Positions 40,388 through 50,154 of a DNA stretch of 64,000 nt are shown here, piece by piece (within the stretch, counting starts at the first letter, position 1; each line of letters opens with the position of its first letter). A program made the translations under genes and the position numbers. This stretch comes from Thelonectria olida (taxonomy: Eukaryota > Ascomycota > Sordariomycetes > Hypocreales > Nectriaceae), in assembly GCA_020736575.1 (NCBI GenBank), contig JAGPYM010000015.1, forward strand, positions 496,001 to 560,000, written 5' to 3'. Below the pieces are notes generated by a model. That model had not been told where the DNA came from. It was given only the letters and a program-made list of their open reading frames with translations, and did not search any database.

Positions 40388-42940
40388 ATGAATCCAGTTA
40401 CAGCTACTCGTCAATTTTCTGACGACTGTCTGCCTCCCGAACGCGAGTATGGCTCTCGGGAAGCCCTACACGCTGCGATCAATGCATGGGCAGCTCCCAG
40501 GGGCTATGCGTTTGTCACTGGGAAGTCGAAGAAAACACGGAGCGGCAGACGAATTGTTTTCTTCAGCTGTGACCGTGGAGGAGCACCTCCCAAATCCTCG
40601 GATGCACGGCAACGGTCAACTACAACACGGCGTACAGGGTGTCAATTCTCAGTCCTTGCAAAGGAGGCCTTGGATAAGGCAACATGGCGCCTTACGCACC
40701 GTCCTGGCAGCGAGTTTGCCCATCACAACCACGAGCCAAGCACAAACATGTCTGCACATCCAGTCCATCGTCAACTATCCCATGCAGATAGGTCAACTAT
40801 CAACAACCTTGCGAACGCTGGAGTAGCACCGAAAGAGATTAGATCCTACCTACGTCAGAACACAGAGTCTCTTGCTACGCAGCAAGACATCTACAACTGC
40901 ATTGCACAAGGCAAACGAGACCAGCAAAAGGGTCAAAGCACAATACAAGCTCTTGCTAATGAGCTTGAGGCAGAGGGTTTCTGGAGTCGAATACGCTTTG
41001 ATGAGGATGGTCGGGTTACAGCTGTGTTGTTTGCCCACCCAGAGTCGCTAGCATACCTCAAGTCATACCCGGATATACTTATATTGGACTGCACATACAA
41101 GACAAACAAGTATAAGATGCCTCTTCTCGATATCGTCGGTGTTGACGCCTGTCAACGCTCATTCTGCATTGCCTTCGCCTTCCTCAGCGGCGAGGAGGAG
41201 AAGGACTACATCTGGGCGTTAGATCGGCTACGTTCAATGTACGAAGCCTGTAGCGCAAGGCTGCCATCTGTGATCCTTACAGACCGCTGTCTCGCCTGCA
41301 TGAATGCGGTATCTCATTGCTTCCCGACTGCAGTATCGCTTCTATGCCTTTGGCATGCCAACAAGGCAGTCCTGCGTTACTGCCAGCCAAGCTTTATGCG
41401 CCATAACGATGCGGCTCAAGAGCCTCAAGGCCACCAAGAGTGGAAGGACTTTTACGGGAAATGGCATGAGCTCGTGGCATCGGCAAACGAGGAGACATTT
41501 GAAGACAGGATTCAACAGCTCAAAGAGCGCTATGCTTCGGCCCACGCCCGGGAGGTCGCCTACATCATCGAAACATGGCTTGACCTCTACAAAACGAAGC
41601 TCGTCAAAGCTTGGGTTGATCAGTATCTTCACTTTGAGAATGTGGTGACGTCTCGAGGCGAGGGTATTCATCAGCTCATCAAAATGTACCTTGATACTTC
41701 CCAGCTGGATCTCTTTGAGGCCTGGAGGGCTATCAAGCTGGCGATACTTAACCAAGTAGCTGAGCTCCGAGCAAACCAAGCGAAGCAGCAAATCCGGACG
41801 CCCATAGAACTCTCAGGGAGTCTATACAGCATCGTACGAGGCTGGGTATCTCACGAGGCATTGCGGAAGGTTGAGGCGCAGAGGAAGCGGCTCCAACAGG
41901 ACAGGCTCCCTGCCTGCACAGGAGTCTTCTCAGCAACGCTTGGGCTCCCTTGCGCTCACACAATCGAGCCTCTTCTACGACAAGAGCAGCCGCTTCAGCT
42001 ACACCACTTCCATACGCATTGGCATCTTCAACGAGAAGGAAACCCTCAATTGCTCATAGAGCCCCGCCGTCAATTCGATCAGGTGGCAGCTAGGTCAACA
42101 TTGCCGAAGACTGGCACTCAGCGCGAGCCATGTGCATTTGAGATCGTCGAGCAAGCATCACAGATACAGACGAGAGCTAACCCCACATGCTCAAGATGTC
42201 ATACACAAGGCCACACGATGAGCTCAAAGGCATGCCCATTGCGATATGCGCATCTTATATCTTCCTCAACCTCTACAGCACCTCCAAATACGCTGCCGTC
42301 AGCGACTACACCAATTTCAGCTCCACTGCCAGTCCCCGATCCATCCTTATCCTCAATTTTGCCGCAGCAGGAGGTAGCGCCGCTAGCGGCACTACCTGAT
42401 CAAGAGATGATACCGTCTCCGCCAGATGTAATAACACTGCCATCCTCATCGGCAGATATACCCCCATCATCAGATGTGCCGCCATCGGTGCCATCGCCTG
42501 AACCAGACATACGCTATGATGACCCTTGTGCTATATATCATCGATATGTTGCAGCACGGACGGCATGGTATAACAAGCTGCCTCGAGGTAGCTTGAAGAC
42601 TAACCAGCAATATCGAAAGGCAATGGGCCTCCCCCAACGCTATAATAAGACAAGTTACAGCTGGTGTTTGGATTATAAGCAGATGGGTGAGCGATGCACA
42701 TCAACGAGACCTGGCCGGGAGTGGACTAAGGAGGAGATGATGGCGTACTTGGACTGGACCAAGGCAGAAGATGAACGTGTGGAGAGGCAAGTCGCCCAGG
42801 AGATGGGCGGCAACCCTCTGGCGAACAGGCGAAGAGGCATGAAGGAGATTTGGAAGAGCGTTGAGCAGGACATGATCGACCAACAAGCTCTATACTCGAA
42901 CGATAACCAGGCTGAAGACTGCATCGTAGTTACTGCTTAG
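40388..42940 (+). CDS. MULE transposase with FAR1-type N-terminus
   Basis: 850 residues from the ATG at 40388; the frame also has an ATG at 40292 inside the left repeat, giving 882. The N-terminal FAR1/WRKY-GCM1-type DNA-binding region runs from REYGSREALHAAINAWA through GCQFSVLAKE to FAHHNHEPS. The MULE transposase core includes ILILDCTYKTNKYKMPLLDIVG (first Asp), LPSVILTDRCLACMNAV (second Asp) and LLCLWHANKAVLRYC (the C/H motif after it), with the acidic third residue downstream. A CCHC knuckle (CSRCHTQGHTMSSKAC) and a long Pro/Ser-rich tail follow. It cuts and pastes the element by binding the terminal repeats. The frame is fully open, so it may be active. Confidence 0.93.
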   Translation: MNPVTATRQFSDDCLPPEREYGSREALHAAINAWAAPRGYAFVTGKSKKTRSGRRIVFFSCDRGGAPPKSSDARQRSTTTRRTGCQFSVLAKEALDKATWRLTHRPGSEFAHHNHEPSTNMSAHPVHRQLSHADRSTINNLANAGVAPKEIRSYLRQNTESLATQQDIYNCIAQGKRDQQKGQSTIQALANELEAEGFWSRIRFDEDGRVTAVLFAHPESLAYLKSYPDILILDCTYKTNKYKMPLLDIVGVDACQRSFCIAFAFLSGEEEKDYIWALDRLRSMYEACSARLPSVILTDRCLACMNAVSHCFPTAVSLLCLWHANKAVLRYCQPSFMRHNDAAQEPQGHQEWKDFYGKWHELVASANEETFEDRIQQLKERYASAHAREVAYIIETWLDLYKTKLVKAWVDQYLHFENVVTSRGEGIHQLIKMYLDTSQLDLFEAWRAIKLAILNQVAELRANQAKQQIRTPIELSGSLYSIVRGWVSHEALRKVEAQRKRLQQDRLPACTGVFSATLGLPCAHTIEPLLRQEQPLQLHHFHTHWHLQREGNPQLLIEPRRQFDQVAARSTLPKTGTQREPCAFEIVEQASQIQTRANPTCSRCHTQGHTMSSKACPLRYAHLISSSTSTAPPNTLPSATTPISAPLPVPDPSLSSILPQQEVAPLAALPDQEMIPSPPDVITLPSSSADIPPSSDVPPSVPSPEPDIRYDDPCAIYHRYVAARTAWYNKLPRGSLKTNQQYRKAMGLPQRYNKTSYSWCLDYKQMGERCTSTRPGREWTKEEMMAYLDWTKAEDERVERQVAQEMGGNPLANRRRGMKEIWKSVEQDMIDQQALYSNDNQAEDCIVVTA

Positions 42941-43039
42941 ATTATTGTTGATGTACACATTGCTTATATTCCAATTAAAGAATCTGCATAGTAGTTCGTC
43001 ATCTCGAGATTAGAAATAATTCGGGCAAAACTTGCGGCC

Positions 43040-43145
43040 GGCTGGCATACAAGGATGTTGGGCTTACATAACTTCCTTACAGACGCACCGGGTGCGCAAC
43101 ACGTGACACTTACGTGCGCACCCGGGTGCGCACCTATTGGCGCCC
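43040..43145 (-). repeat. Right terminal inverted repeat of the MULE
   Basis: 106 bp, the exact inverted copy of the left repeat. Similarity stops at GGCTGGCATAC (43040), inside of which the sequences differ. Confidence 0.93.
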
Positions 43146-43318
43146 TGTCATGTCAGCATGATTAGTAAACCATCTCAGTCTCGCTTTTGAGTGAATTTCG
43201 GGCCGTGAAATATTGACTCAACCTCACCTTTCAACACATCCGAGAAGAAATTCTTCAGGATACAACCTCTTGCGTTGCACCAACTCTATCAGATATTTTA
43301 CGTTGCGTCTCAACTGCA

Positions 43319-43897
43319 ATGGCGACCGAAGAAGGACGAGCACCATACCCACCATTTAATAGGGAGACAGCTCAGACCAAGGTCAAGGCTGCCCAAGATG
43401 CATGGAACACAATGTAAGAGGGCCTGCATGACCAACAACACACCGTTCAGCGGACTGAGGCACAATAGGAACCCCGACGGCATCAAGATGGCATATACGC
43501 CCGACTCTATCTGGAGAAACCGAGACCAGTTCCTGCAGGGCCGGGATGCAATCAAAGACTTCCTGACTGCCAAGTGGGAGAAGGAGAAGGGCTACCGGCT
43601 GCGCAAAGAGCTCTTCGCATTCACCGATGACAAGGTCAGCTACGATTTACCGGCAGGACCTACTGAGTGCCTGAACTAATATGGATTCAGATCGCGGTGC
43701 AGTTTTGGTACGAATGGCATGATGAGTCGGGACAGTGGTGGCGGACCTACGGGCTCGAGGATTGGACATTCGCAAACAATGGCCTGATGAGGAAGAGACA
43801 GATGAGTGGCAACGATGTCAAGATCAGCGAGGAAGAGAGGTGGTACAAGGATGGACAAGACGTGAACGAGGTTGAAATATCAGAAAAGCACTGGTAA
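43319..43897 (+). CDS. NTF2-like (DUF1348) protein, three exons
   Basis: Exons 43319-43413, 43469-43634 and 43691-43897 encode 155 residues; the introns are 55 and 56 bp. MAYTPDSIWRNRDQFLQGRDAIKDFL, KELFAFTDDKIAVQFWYEWHD and WWRTYGLEDWTFANNGLMRKRQ are characteristic of the DUF1348 branch of the nuclear-transport-factor-2-like fold, a small cone-shaped domain widespread in bacteria and fungi with mostly unknown roles. The length equals the family. Its first exon starts only about 165 bp after the right end of the transposon, so its promoter may have been altered by the insertion. Confidence 0.9.
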
Positions 43898-44652
43898 ATA
43901 GAGAGCATTCCCTGCTTCTTCATGCCCTCCTACACTCTTTTCTACTCCTCCACCACTCAATTCTAAATGTCACGTTCTAACTAGTTGTTTGCACTCTTGA
44001 CCGTTTCCAAACAAAATAGAGACAGTTGCCTAGAACTGCGCCCAATAGTACCTGTTGCCACCACTCAGTTATTTCCGTGCCGTCTCTGAGACGCCCCTTT
44101 CAGCTTCCATTCCAACGCTCCACCAAAGCTGATATTGCCGAACATGAAGGCCGTGTCAGCGCTTACTCCGAACTCAGGTGATACCTTGGAGGTCAACTAC
44201 ATGTGTCTGAATCACGAGTGCTACGCCCTTCCTGGTCCAAGACTTGGGGGTGGCGCAAAAGCAGTTCTCTCGCCAACTCACACCCGGCCTCAGCTCATCC
44301 TGTATCTCACTCAATGTTGAAAAGGCACAGCAGCCATATCGCGCGATTAAGCCAGATGACGAAGCGTATGGGAAATTGGACTTTTGTTTAGTAAAATTAT
44401 GCCACCAAAGCGACCTTAGATCGGGCAAAAGACCAGGGTGGTTCGTATCGACATTATCCACAATTGCAATGCAATTGGAACAACGAGCCCATGCAATTCC
44501 TTCAAACTCCATAACCGACCAGACTAAAGGGCAACTATCGATGGCACTATCGTTTCTGACGCACGTCGTGGGCATATTACGGGGATAACGCACAACACAC
44601 GAAGAAGCTACGGAGAATAGATCCGCACTTGGCTCCAAGGAGGTGAACACAT

Positions 44653-44660
44653 TTTATAAA
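44653..44660 (+). promoter_or_regulatory. TATA box of the Ser/Thr/Pro-rich secreted protein gene
   Basis: TTTATAAA, about 180 bp upstream of the ATG at 44841. Its position argues that the in-frame codons upstream of 44841 are not translated. Confidence 0.5.
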
Positions 44661-44720
44661 GCAGTCGAAACCCGTTCTTCTCTTCTTCTAGTGACTTTTC
44701 CAATTCGCAACCATCACTCG

Positions 44721-44750
44721 TTAGGTTGTCACTCGTTAGGTTGTCACTCG
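44721..44750 (+). repeat. 15-bp tandem direct repeat in the 5' leader
   Basis: TTAGGTTGTCACTCG occurs twice in a row (44721-44735, 44736-44750), preceded by a partial copy ATCACTCG. Confidence 0.85.
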
Positions 44751-44840
44751 TTTCACCCGCTACTCTTTGGCCTCGTTCGTCTCCTTGGTTGTCCTGAATT
44801 GCCTACCAGTTACAACGTCAACTCTCAGGGATCCTCGACC

Positions 44841-45710
44841 ATGCGCGCTCCTTCGTTCCTGGTGGGCTTCACTGCCGCCGCTTCGCTATTTGGCGGAAGC
44901 TTGGCTAGCCCATGTCGTGTGTCATCGTCAACAACACCAAGCATCGCCTCTACTCCAACTTCGCCGTCGTCGACCAACACCCCCATTGCCTCTACTCCGA
45001 CCTCATCGTTGTCAGCCAGCACACCCAGCGCCTCTACACCAACTTCATCGTCGTTAGATAGCACCCCTAGTGCCTCTACTCCAGCCAGCACCCCCATCGC
45101 TTCTACTCCAGCCAACACCCCCATCACCCCTACTCTAACTTCATCGTCATCGACCAGCGCCACCAGCGACTCGACTTCTTCGTCGTCTTCAACAACCAGC
45201 ACCAGCACCACTAGCACCACCACTACCACTACCAGCACCACCAGCACCTCAGCACCCACATTCACTATCGTAGCGGGAAACGCGGCAGATTCTAGGTACA
45301 ATGGCAAGCTGCTCCAGTACTCAACCACGAGCAACGGACAACCGCTGTACCTAGCGGCAGAAGGCGGCTTGCAGAGCAACTACCACGTTGCCCCCGTGAC
45401 GCTTGAGCCTGTGACGAACCGCCTCAAGACCGGCAACATCTATCCCTACGCTAGGCCCGCGACTTTCGACTCCAGTGTGTACACTGGAACTAGTACCTAT
45501 ATTGATTCATCCGCTGGCACGATCTATGCGGCAGCATACATCAAGTGCAACACCCCTGTGATCCAGGGCACCGCGCTCCAGTGCCAACTTGAGGGCTCTA
45601 CAAAAACTCAGTTCCGAGTCCAGTACAACTCCGATAACACCTTGACTTTGTATATTGGTGACCCGAGCGTTGTTACTGCGAACTCAGATATCGATTTCAT
45701 TGTCGCATAG
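44841..45710 (+). CDS. Secreted Ser/Thr/Pro-rich protein
   Basis: 289 residues with a signal peptide (MRAPSFLVGFTAAASLFGGSLA). A mucin-like region of about 110 residues follows, built from variations of STPTSSS and ASTP and ending in Thr/Ser runs; it is likely heavily O-glycosylated and serves as a stalk. The C-terminal 150 residues form a folded domain (FTIVAGNAADSRYNGKLLQ to SDIDFIVA) with two Cys, seen in other fungal secreted proteins of unknown function. It is an extracellular or cell-wall protein. Single exon. The ATG at 44841 is chosen because it starts the signal peptide and lies after the TATA box. Confidence 0.82.
   Translation: MRAPSFLVGFTAAASLFGGSLASPCRVSSSTTPSIASTPTSPSSTNTPIASTPTSSLSASTPSASTPTSSSLDSTPSASTPASTPIASTPANTPITPTLTSSSSTSATSDSTSSSSSTTSTSTTSTTTTTTSTTSTSAPTFTIVAGNAADSRYNGKLLQYSTTSNGQPLYLAAEGGLQSNYHVAPVTLEPVTNRLKTGNIYPYARPATFDSSVYTGTSTYIDSSAGTIYAAAYIKCNTPVIQGTALQCQLEGSTKTQFRVQYNSDNTLTLYIGDPSVVTANSDIDFIVA
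44935..45255 (+). repeat. Low-complexity coding repeats (STP-rich)
   Basis: Degenerate repeats of about 30-36 bp (CACCCCC, GCCTCTACTCC and TCATCGTCG variants), then ACC/AGC runs. Length variation between strains would be expected. Confidence 0.7.
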
Positions 45711-47028
45711 ACCGGATTTACCGCGATTTATGCCCCCGCTGCCGCAAGGGAAGTCCGTATCAACACAGCGGTGTCAGAGGGATGCAATTCTAGTTTAAAC
45801 GATAGATGGGTGGCGTCTTATTACATTACTTGATAGATTTTTATTGTCCAATCACCTCGAAGTGACGAATGTTTCGTTTGTCGCGTGAAATAGGGCTTGG
45901 TGAGTATATTCAGTTCTTCGGGAGAGTACAACAATTCAGAATTATTTTTGCATGACTTTCGGTCACGGAATAATCTCTTGTACAAGAGTCGATATCCGCT
46001 GGCTGGTTTTCTTCCTCTGTACATGCTTGAAATATTTCCTCCATGCAGCTCTATCATCGAGTCGTCACCACAATTGAAGCGGATAAAGAGTTGTTTCAAA
46101 TCAATTGACAGGAGCTGATAGCAGAACAACTGGAAGCATCTTCACGGTGTGCTGCATAGGTTGCTCCTCTGGCCGTAGACGAAGAACAAGACGATGAACA
46201 TTTTCTTTGATAGGGTGTTGTGTATGGCTATAGTCTTATTTAGAATTTATTACTGCAACCTCAGCTAAGGACGCATCTTCCAAAGACCTACATCATCTTC
46301 CGGTTCTTTGCTGTTTCTCTCTCTGCAAGCCGCAGCTTTCGTGCCATTGCCGCTGATAGAGGTAGTCCGAGGATTCATGTCGAACAGATCAGAAGAGCTC
46401 ATGTCGGGATGGTGTCAATTCACGAATAGCGATGTTGTTTTAGCCTAGAGGAATCATCGTCCGCCAGAGGTCTTTCCCTTCTCGCAAGTATTTCCAATAT
46501 TTCAGGTTCCAGACTTGACTTGTGTATGGGAGTAGGTAATAGAAGTATCAAGGAACGTGGAAGCTGCTCGGGAAAAGATGGATTGATTGGCCTGATTGGT
46601 CGTGGCTGGTTCCCTCAATCTCCTGATATTGAGACTCGTTGAATGAAATATATAGCTCACCAGCTTAATGAAGACTCTTAAAGTGATAGAATCTCTGTAC
46701 TTACACATCACCCATAGTCGCCACAAGGCGACGAGGGCGTGATAGCAATATTTTCTCATTCATTCCTAAGATAATAATGCAACGAGACTCTCGCTCAACT
46801 TTTGTCTTCTTTCGTCCTGCAAGTTCTATGCCCGGCTCACATATTCTAAAGGACAGGCTTCACTACTTGTACCTGATCGTACGCTTCTTAATACCGGTTC
46901 TCTATAGTGCAAACTACGAGACACAAGCCGCCAGGATCTGCTCAGGCCATGTGGATTAAGTATATTCCAGAGCTCAGACGAACGCGGCAGCAAAAACAGT
47001 CGAATCTGTTTATTGATTACAGATATTT
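45711..47028. other. Intergenic, no gene recognised
   Basis: About 1.3 kb, AT-rich. Frames of 60-102 codons on both strands (for example 45821-46129 minus) have no recognisable features. No tRNA was found. Confidence 0.45.
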
Positions 47029-47808
47029 TTACTTCTTCGCAGCTGCGATGATCTTATCCGCCATAGCAGGTAACGTATCTGCAACAACATCCATTTCGCC
47101 AAAAATATCTGGTAATGCTTCCCCCTCCAAGGCAGTGCAATACGCTGCCTTAAATCTGCCATGGGGTTAGACATCTGATGTGTAGCCAAGATATTTGGTC
47201 ACCACTCACCCTACAGTTTGTGCCGTGGACGCATCCCATAAATGCGCGGCCGCAAACCAAGGCTCGCACCCATCGGCAGATAGTTTCTTTAGTATGGGGG
47301 TATAAGCCTCCGGAGTGGGCTTTGCAAGCCCCGACGAGTCGCAAGACAGCATGTTCTGAACAGGCATGTCGACATTGCCTCGCGAAAAGTAGCCTCCCAC
47401 CCTGCCCAGGTCTCCGGCCGTGAAACACCAGACAGTGAAGCCGGCGTCACGTAACTTGTTGATACATTCAGCGGCCCCCTCTCGCAAGGCCAGTTTCTTC
47501 CACTCTGAAATTAGATATTCGACATCGTCTGTGCTTGCGAACGAGCGCGGGTCTTGGATCCCGGCGTAATGGAGACACCTATAGAACAAGGCCTCAAAGA
47601 CCTTGTAGAAAACCACGTAGCGACCCGACATGGAAAGATAGGTATACTCGCGTTCAGCCACCTCGAGCCAGCAGCATCCAAGAAGTTTCGGCTGAATGCC
47701 CCTGGCACGGAGTCGCTCGCCGAGTCGCTCATCGATAGCCTCAAAAAGGTGCTCGTAGGAAACGAGCGTGCCGACAACGTCAAAGACGATATTCTTCGGA
47801 GTAGCCAT
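47029..47808 (-). CDS. HAD-family hydrolase (haloacid dehalogenase type II-like), two exons
   Basis: Exons 47210-47808 and 47029-47155 with a 54-bp intron encode 241 residues. Motif I is FDVVGTLVS near residue 9 (nucleophile Asp). Motif II is WCFTAGD near residue 140 (Thr). A Lys lies in SGLAKPTPEAY (motif III), and WFAAAHLWDASTAQ and GFKAAY carry the acidic motif IV region. In this group the Asp attacks 2-haloacids or related substrates. Fungal members are widespread and usually uncharacterised. It starts at the ATG at 47808. It lies next to the oxidoreductase-transporter cluster, in the same direction as the first oxidoreductase, but about 790 bp away. Confidence 0.88.
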
Positions 47809-48596
47809 GTTAAAATCGGGGGACAAATGTCTCGAAAGGGAATAGAGTAGGTGAGGGCCGACAAATAGATATTCACTATGGACAAGGGTGATTTTGGCCT
47901 GAGAGAAGATGGTACTGGTTAAATACGACTTATCTGCAACGCGTTGTATGCCAGCTGATACTTTGCCCGTTCTCTCGCGTCGTTTGGGATTCCCGTGCCC
48001 CAACGCGTCTCGCCGGCATTCTTTGCGAAATTACCACCGGCTTCAAACCGCATGGTGTGTGGATGTGGTTCCTTCGTGTTGAGGGGTCTAATGATGCATG
48101 ATACGTGGCACTTTTGTTGCTTCCCCCGCATCTCATGGATGCCTCGTTCTGCTTATCTCGATTCCGGGGTGCTCCGGTTGAGAACAGAGAATCTCGCCGG
48201 TATTCTCTTAGAAATTACCACCGGGTATAGCAAGGTAACAGTGGTATCGAAGAGGAGATGGAACCGGTTCGGCGATTGTCCTAATACGTCTAGACTATGT
48301 TAGTGTGTTACTAGGAATATTCGACTGCAGATCCCTCTTATCAAGTCCATTCTGGGACGGGAAGACTTGCGTCCATATCAGCACACTTTCAATAGATAAA
48401 TGCTTCAGGTTCACTTATCTTCCAAGGTAAAGATAACGCCCTGCATGCCTGCACCGTGCGAGGCAAGACGACTACCACGTAACGGTGTGAATTATCATGG
48501 TTCTCTGGACGAGAGGTCGATTAGCGGGAAGATAGTAAATAGCGAATCTGTTTTTTCATCGTGTAGCTGCCAAGGGAGGCATAAATACCGAAAAAT
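47809..48596. other. Intergenic, no gene recognised
   Basis: About 790 bp between two minus-strand genes. The two near-copies TCTCGCCGG-CATTCTTTGCGAAATTACCACCGG (48008-48042) and TCTCGCCGG-TATTCTCTTAGAAATTACCACCGG (48190-48223) form a diverged direct repeat about 180 bp apart. No gene was seen. Confidence 0.5.
48008..48223 (+). repeat. Imperfect direct repeat upstream of the HAD hydrolase
   Basis: A 34-35-bp unit beginning TCTCGCCGG and ending AAATTACCACCGG occurs at about 48008-48042 and 48190-48223 with a few differences. It is 200-415 bp before the hydrolase start codon (which reads leftward). Confidence 0.6.
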
Positions 48597-50154
48597 CTAT
48601 AGCTTCGATTGTCGCCCGCTTTGGCTCTCTTCCCAGGCCTCCAAGATAGAATTATTAGGCGTGTCTAATCTAGCCTGCGTCGCCTTATAAATCTTTGGAA
48701 TGCCCGTACTCTCGAAATCAACTTTATCAATCATCATTGATGCGATTCCCTTGGCTGAAAGAAATATCTGCGGCATCCCATGTCCAGTGAAGCCAGCCAC
48801 TATGAACTGGTTTTGTCTTCCTGGAACCGCACCTAAGTGAGGCATTCCGTCGGACGAGTAGCCCATGACTGTAAAGGATGGTTTAGCTATTGACTCAACA
48901 CGGCGGTTGGAGCATGTCGACTTACTCCCTGTCCACATGCTGGATGTGTAAGCACCACTGTCTTCCCAGCCATGGAAGACACGCTGCATGTATCCATCAA
49001 AGTAGCTCTTGGCGGACTCAATCAACTTGTCGTCGTTGACATTGTTGTACCAGATCTGTAGATCTTGATAATACTCAGACCGCGCACCTCCAACAACAAT
49101 ACTACCATCAAGTCTGGGGATCAAGTACTCGTATTGGGCCTCTGACCAACGGATCATGTACGAGTTGGTCAGAAAACGTGCTGGAGGGTTGCGTGGCTTG
49201 ATGTGGGCGCAGATCCCCCGCGCCGGAACAATCTTGTCGGCAAACTCTGGCAGCAGAGACGATGTGTAGCCATTCATTGCATGTAGAACCGTCTTTGCTC
49301 GGACCAAGCCTCGTGTTGTTGTAAGTGTCACATATCCATTGTCATCAGGCTTGCCTGCAACTTCTGTGACAGCCGTGTGCGTTTGGAGATTCACGCCAGC
49401 ATCAAGAACCTTGGACAGCAGGCCGATGATGAGCTTGTATGGGAATAAATGCCCCGCAGAGTACGACACGTAGCCCTTGGCTCCCTTGACACCCGACAGC
49501 TTGGCTTCGTCAGCGCTATGACAATCTTCAATGCGGTCCTCGGCTCACCTTTTCCGCCTCGGTGCCCTTTGTAAAGTATAGGTCTCCAATGACTGAACTA
49601 TCGGTGCTTCTGGCCGTGTCAAATTTGCCCTTCATCTTGTCGCAAATGGCGTCCGACATGAGGGCGTCGACAGCACGCGTCAAGACGAAATCACAATCGA
49701 TGCCCTCATCTTCTATAGTTTTTTTCACAGCAGACAGATTTCGAGACTCAAACGCAGCACACTCGGCTGCGATGTCGGCCCCGTGCGTAACGGCGAGACC
49801 TGAGGGCCGATTGTAGGGGTCTGGCTTGAGATGGCCTCCTGTAGGTGCGCGCATTTAGGCTCGAGGTCTCACAGAGCGGGACTTCAGGTGACACAACATA
49901 CCATTCCGTCCAGTAGCCCCAGAGCAGGCTTGCCGAGCTTCCAGAATCAGTATCTTTGGGGGTGGGATTCCGCGGGCTTTGCAGAGATTGAGGACATGGT
50001 AGATTGTCGAAATTCCTGCAAAACCAGCGCCAATGACAGCGATGTCGACCTCGGCCGGGACTTCGGGGGTAGACCTGTAATCGTCTAGCGAGCTTGGGGT
50101 TGACCGCCAGAAGGAGATCGTGGAGTTGGGCACAGGGAGCGGGGAAGGCGACAT
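48597..50154 (-). CDS. FAD-dependent oxidoreductase (DAO family) 1, four exons
   Basis: Exons 49902-50154, 49549-49838, 48926-49499 and 48597-48868 encode 462 residues; the introns are 63, 49 and 57 bp. The Rossmann motif IAVIGAGFAGIST lies at about residues 39-51, followed by ILILEARQACSGATGRNGGHLKP, where ATGRNGG is a flavin-contact motif of this family. The substrate half includes YVSYSAGHLFPYKL, the strand IPRLDGSIVVGGARS and the C-terminal FAD motif FIVAGFTGHGMPQI. Enzymes of this type oxidise amino acids or amines to imines with release of peroxide; the substrate is unknown. It is divergent from the MFS transporter at 50910 over 755 bp, and a related oxidoreductase lies on the transporter's other side. 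Confidence 0.9.

Larger units (their letters stand above)
40195..43145 (+). mobile_element. Complete Mutator-like (MULE) DNA transposon
   Basis: 2951 bp bounded by perfect 106-bp terminal inverted repeats (40195-40300 and 43040-43145; outer ends GGGCGCCAATAGG / CCTATTGGCGCCC). A 9-bp target-site duplication TGTCATGTC flanks it at 40186-40194 and 43146-43154. The 9-bp duplication and long repeats are hallmarks of Mutator-like elements. It carries one intact transposase gene. Perfect repeats plus an open reading frame point to a recent insertion. Hop from Fusarium is a known fungal relative by type. Confidence 0.95.
43898..44840. other. Intergenic, no supported gene; short repeats at the end
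   Basis: About 940 bp. Overlapping frames on both strands at 44135-44650 (up to 158 codons, minus) lack motifs. The TATA box and a tandem repeat in the leader of the next gene lie at the right end. Confidence 0.45.

Noticed and set aside
44135..44650. Overlapping frames on both strands (up to 158 codons, minus)
   Set aside because: Neither strand shows domains, a signal peptide or splice-supported extension; frames of this length are expected by chance in 64 kb.
45821..46129. Minus-strand 102-codon frame
   Set aside because: No recognisable composition or motif in an AT-rich intergenic stretch.
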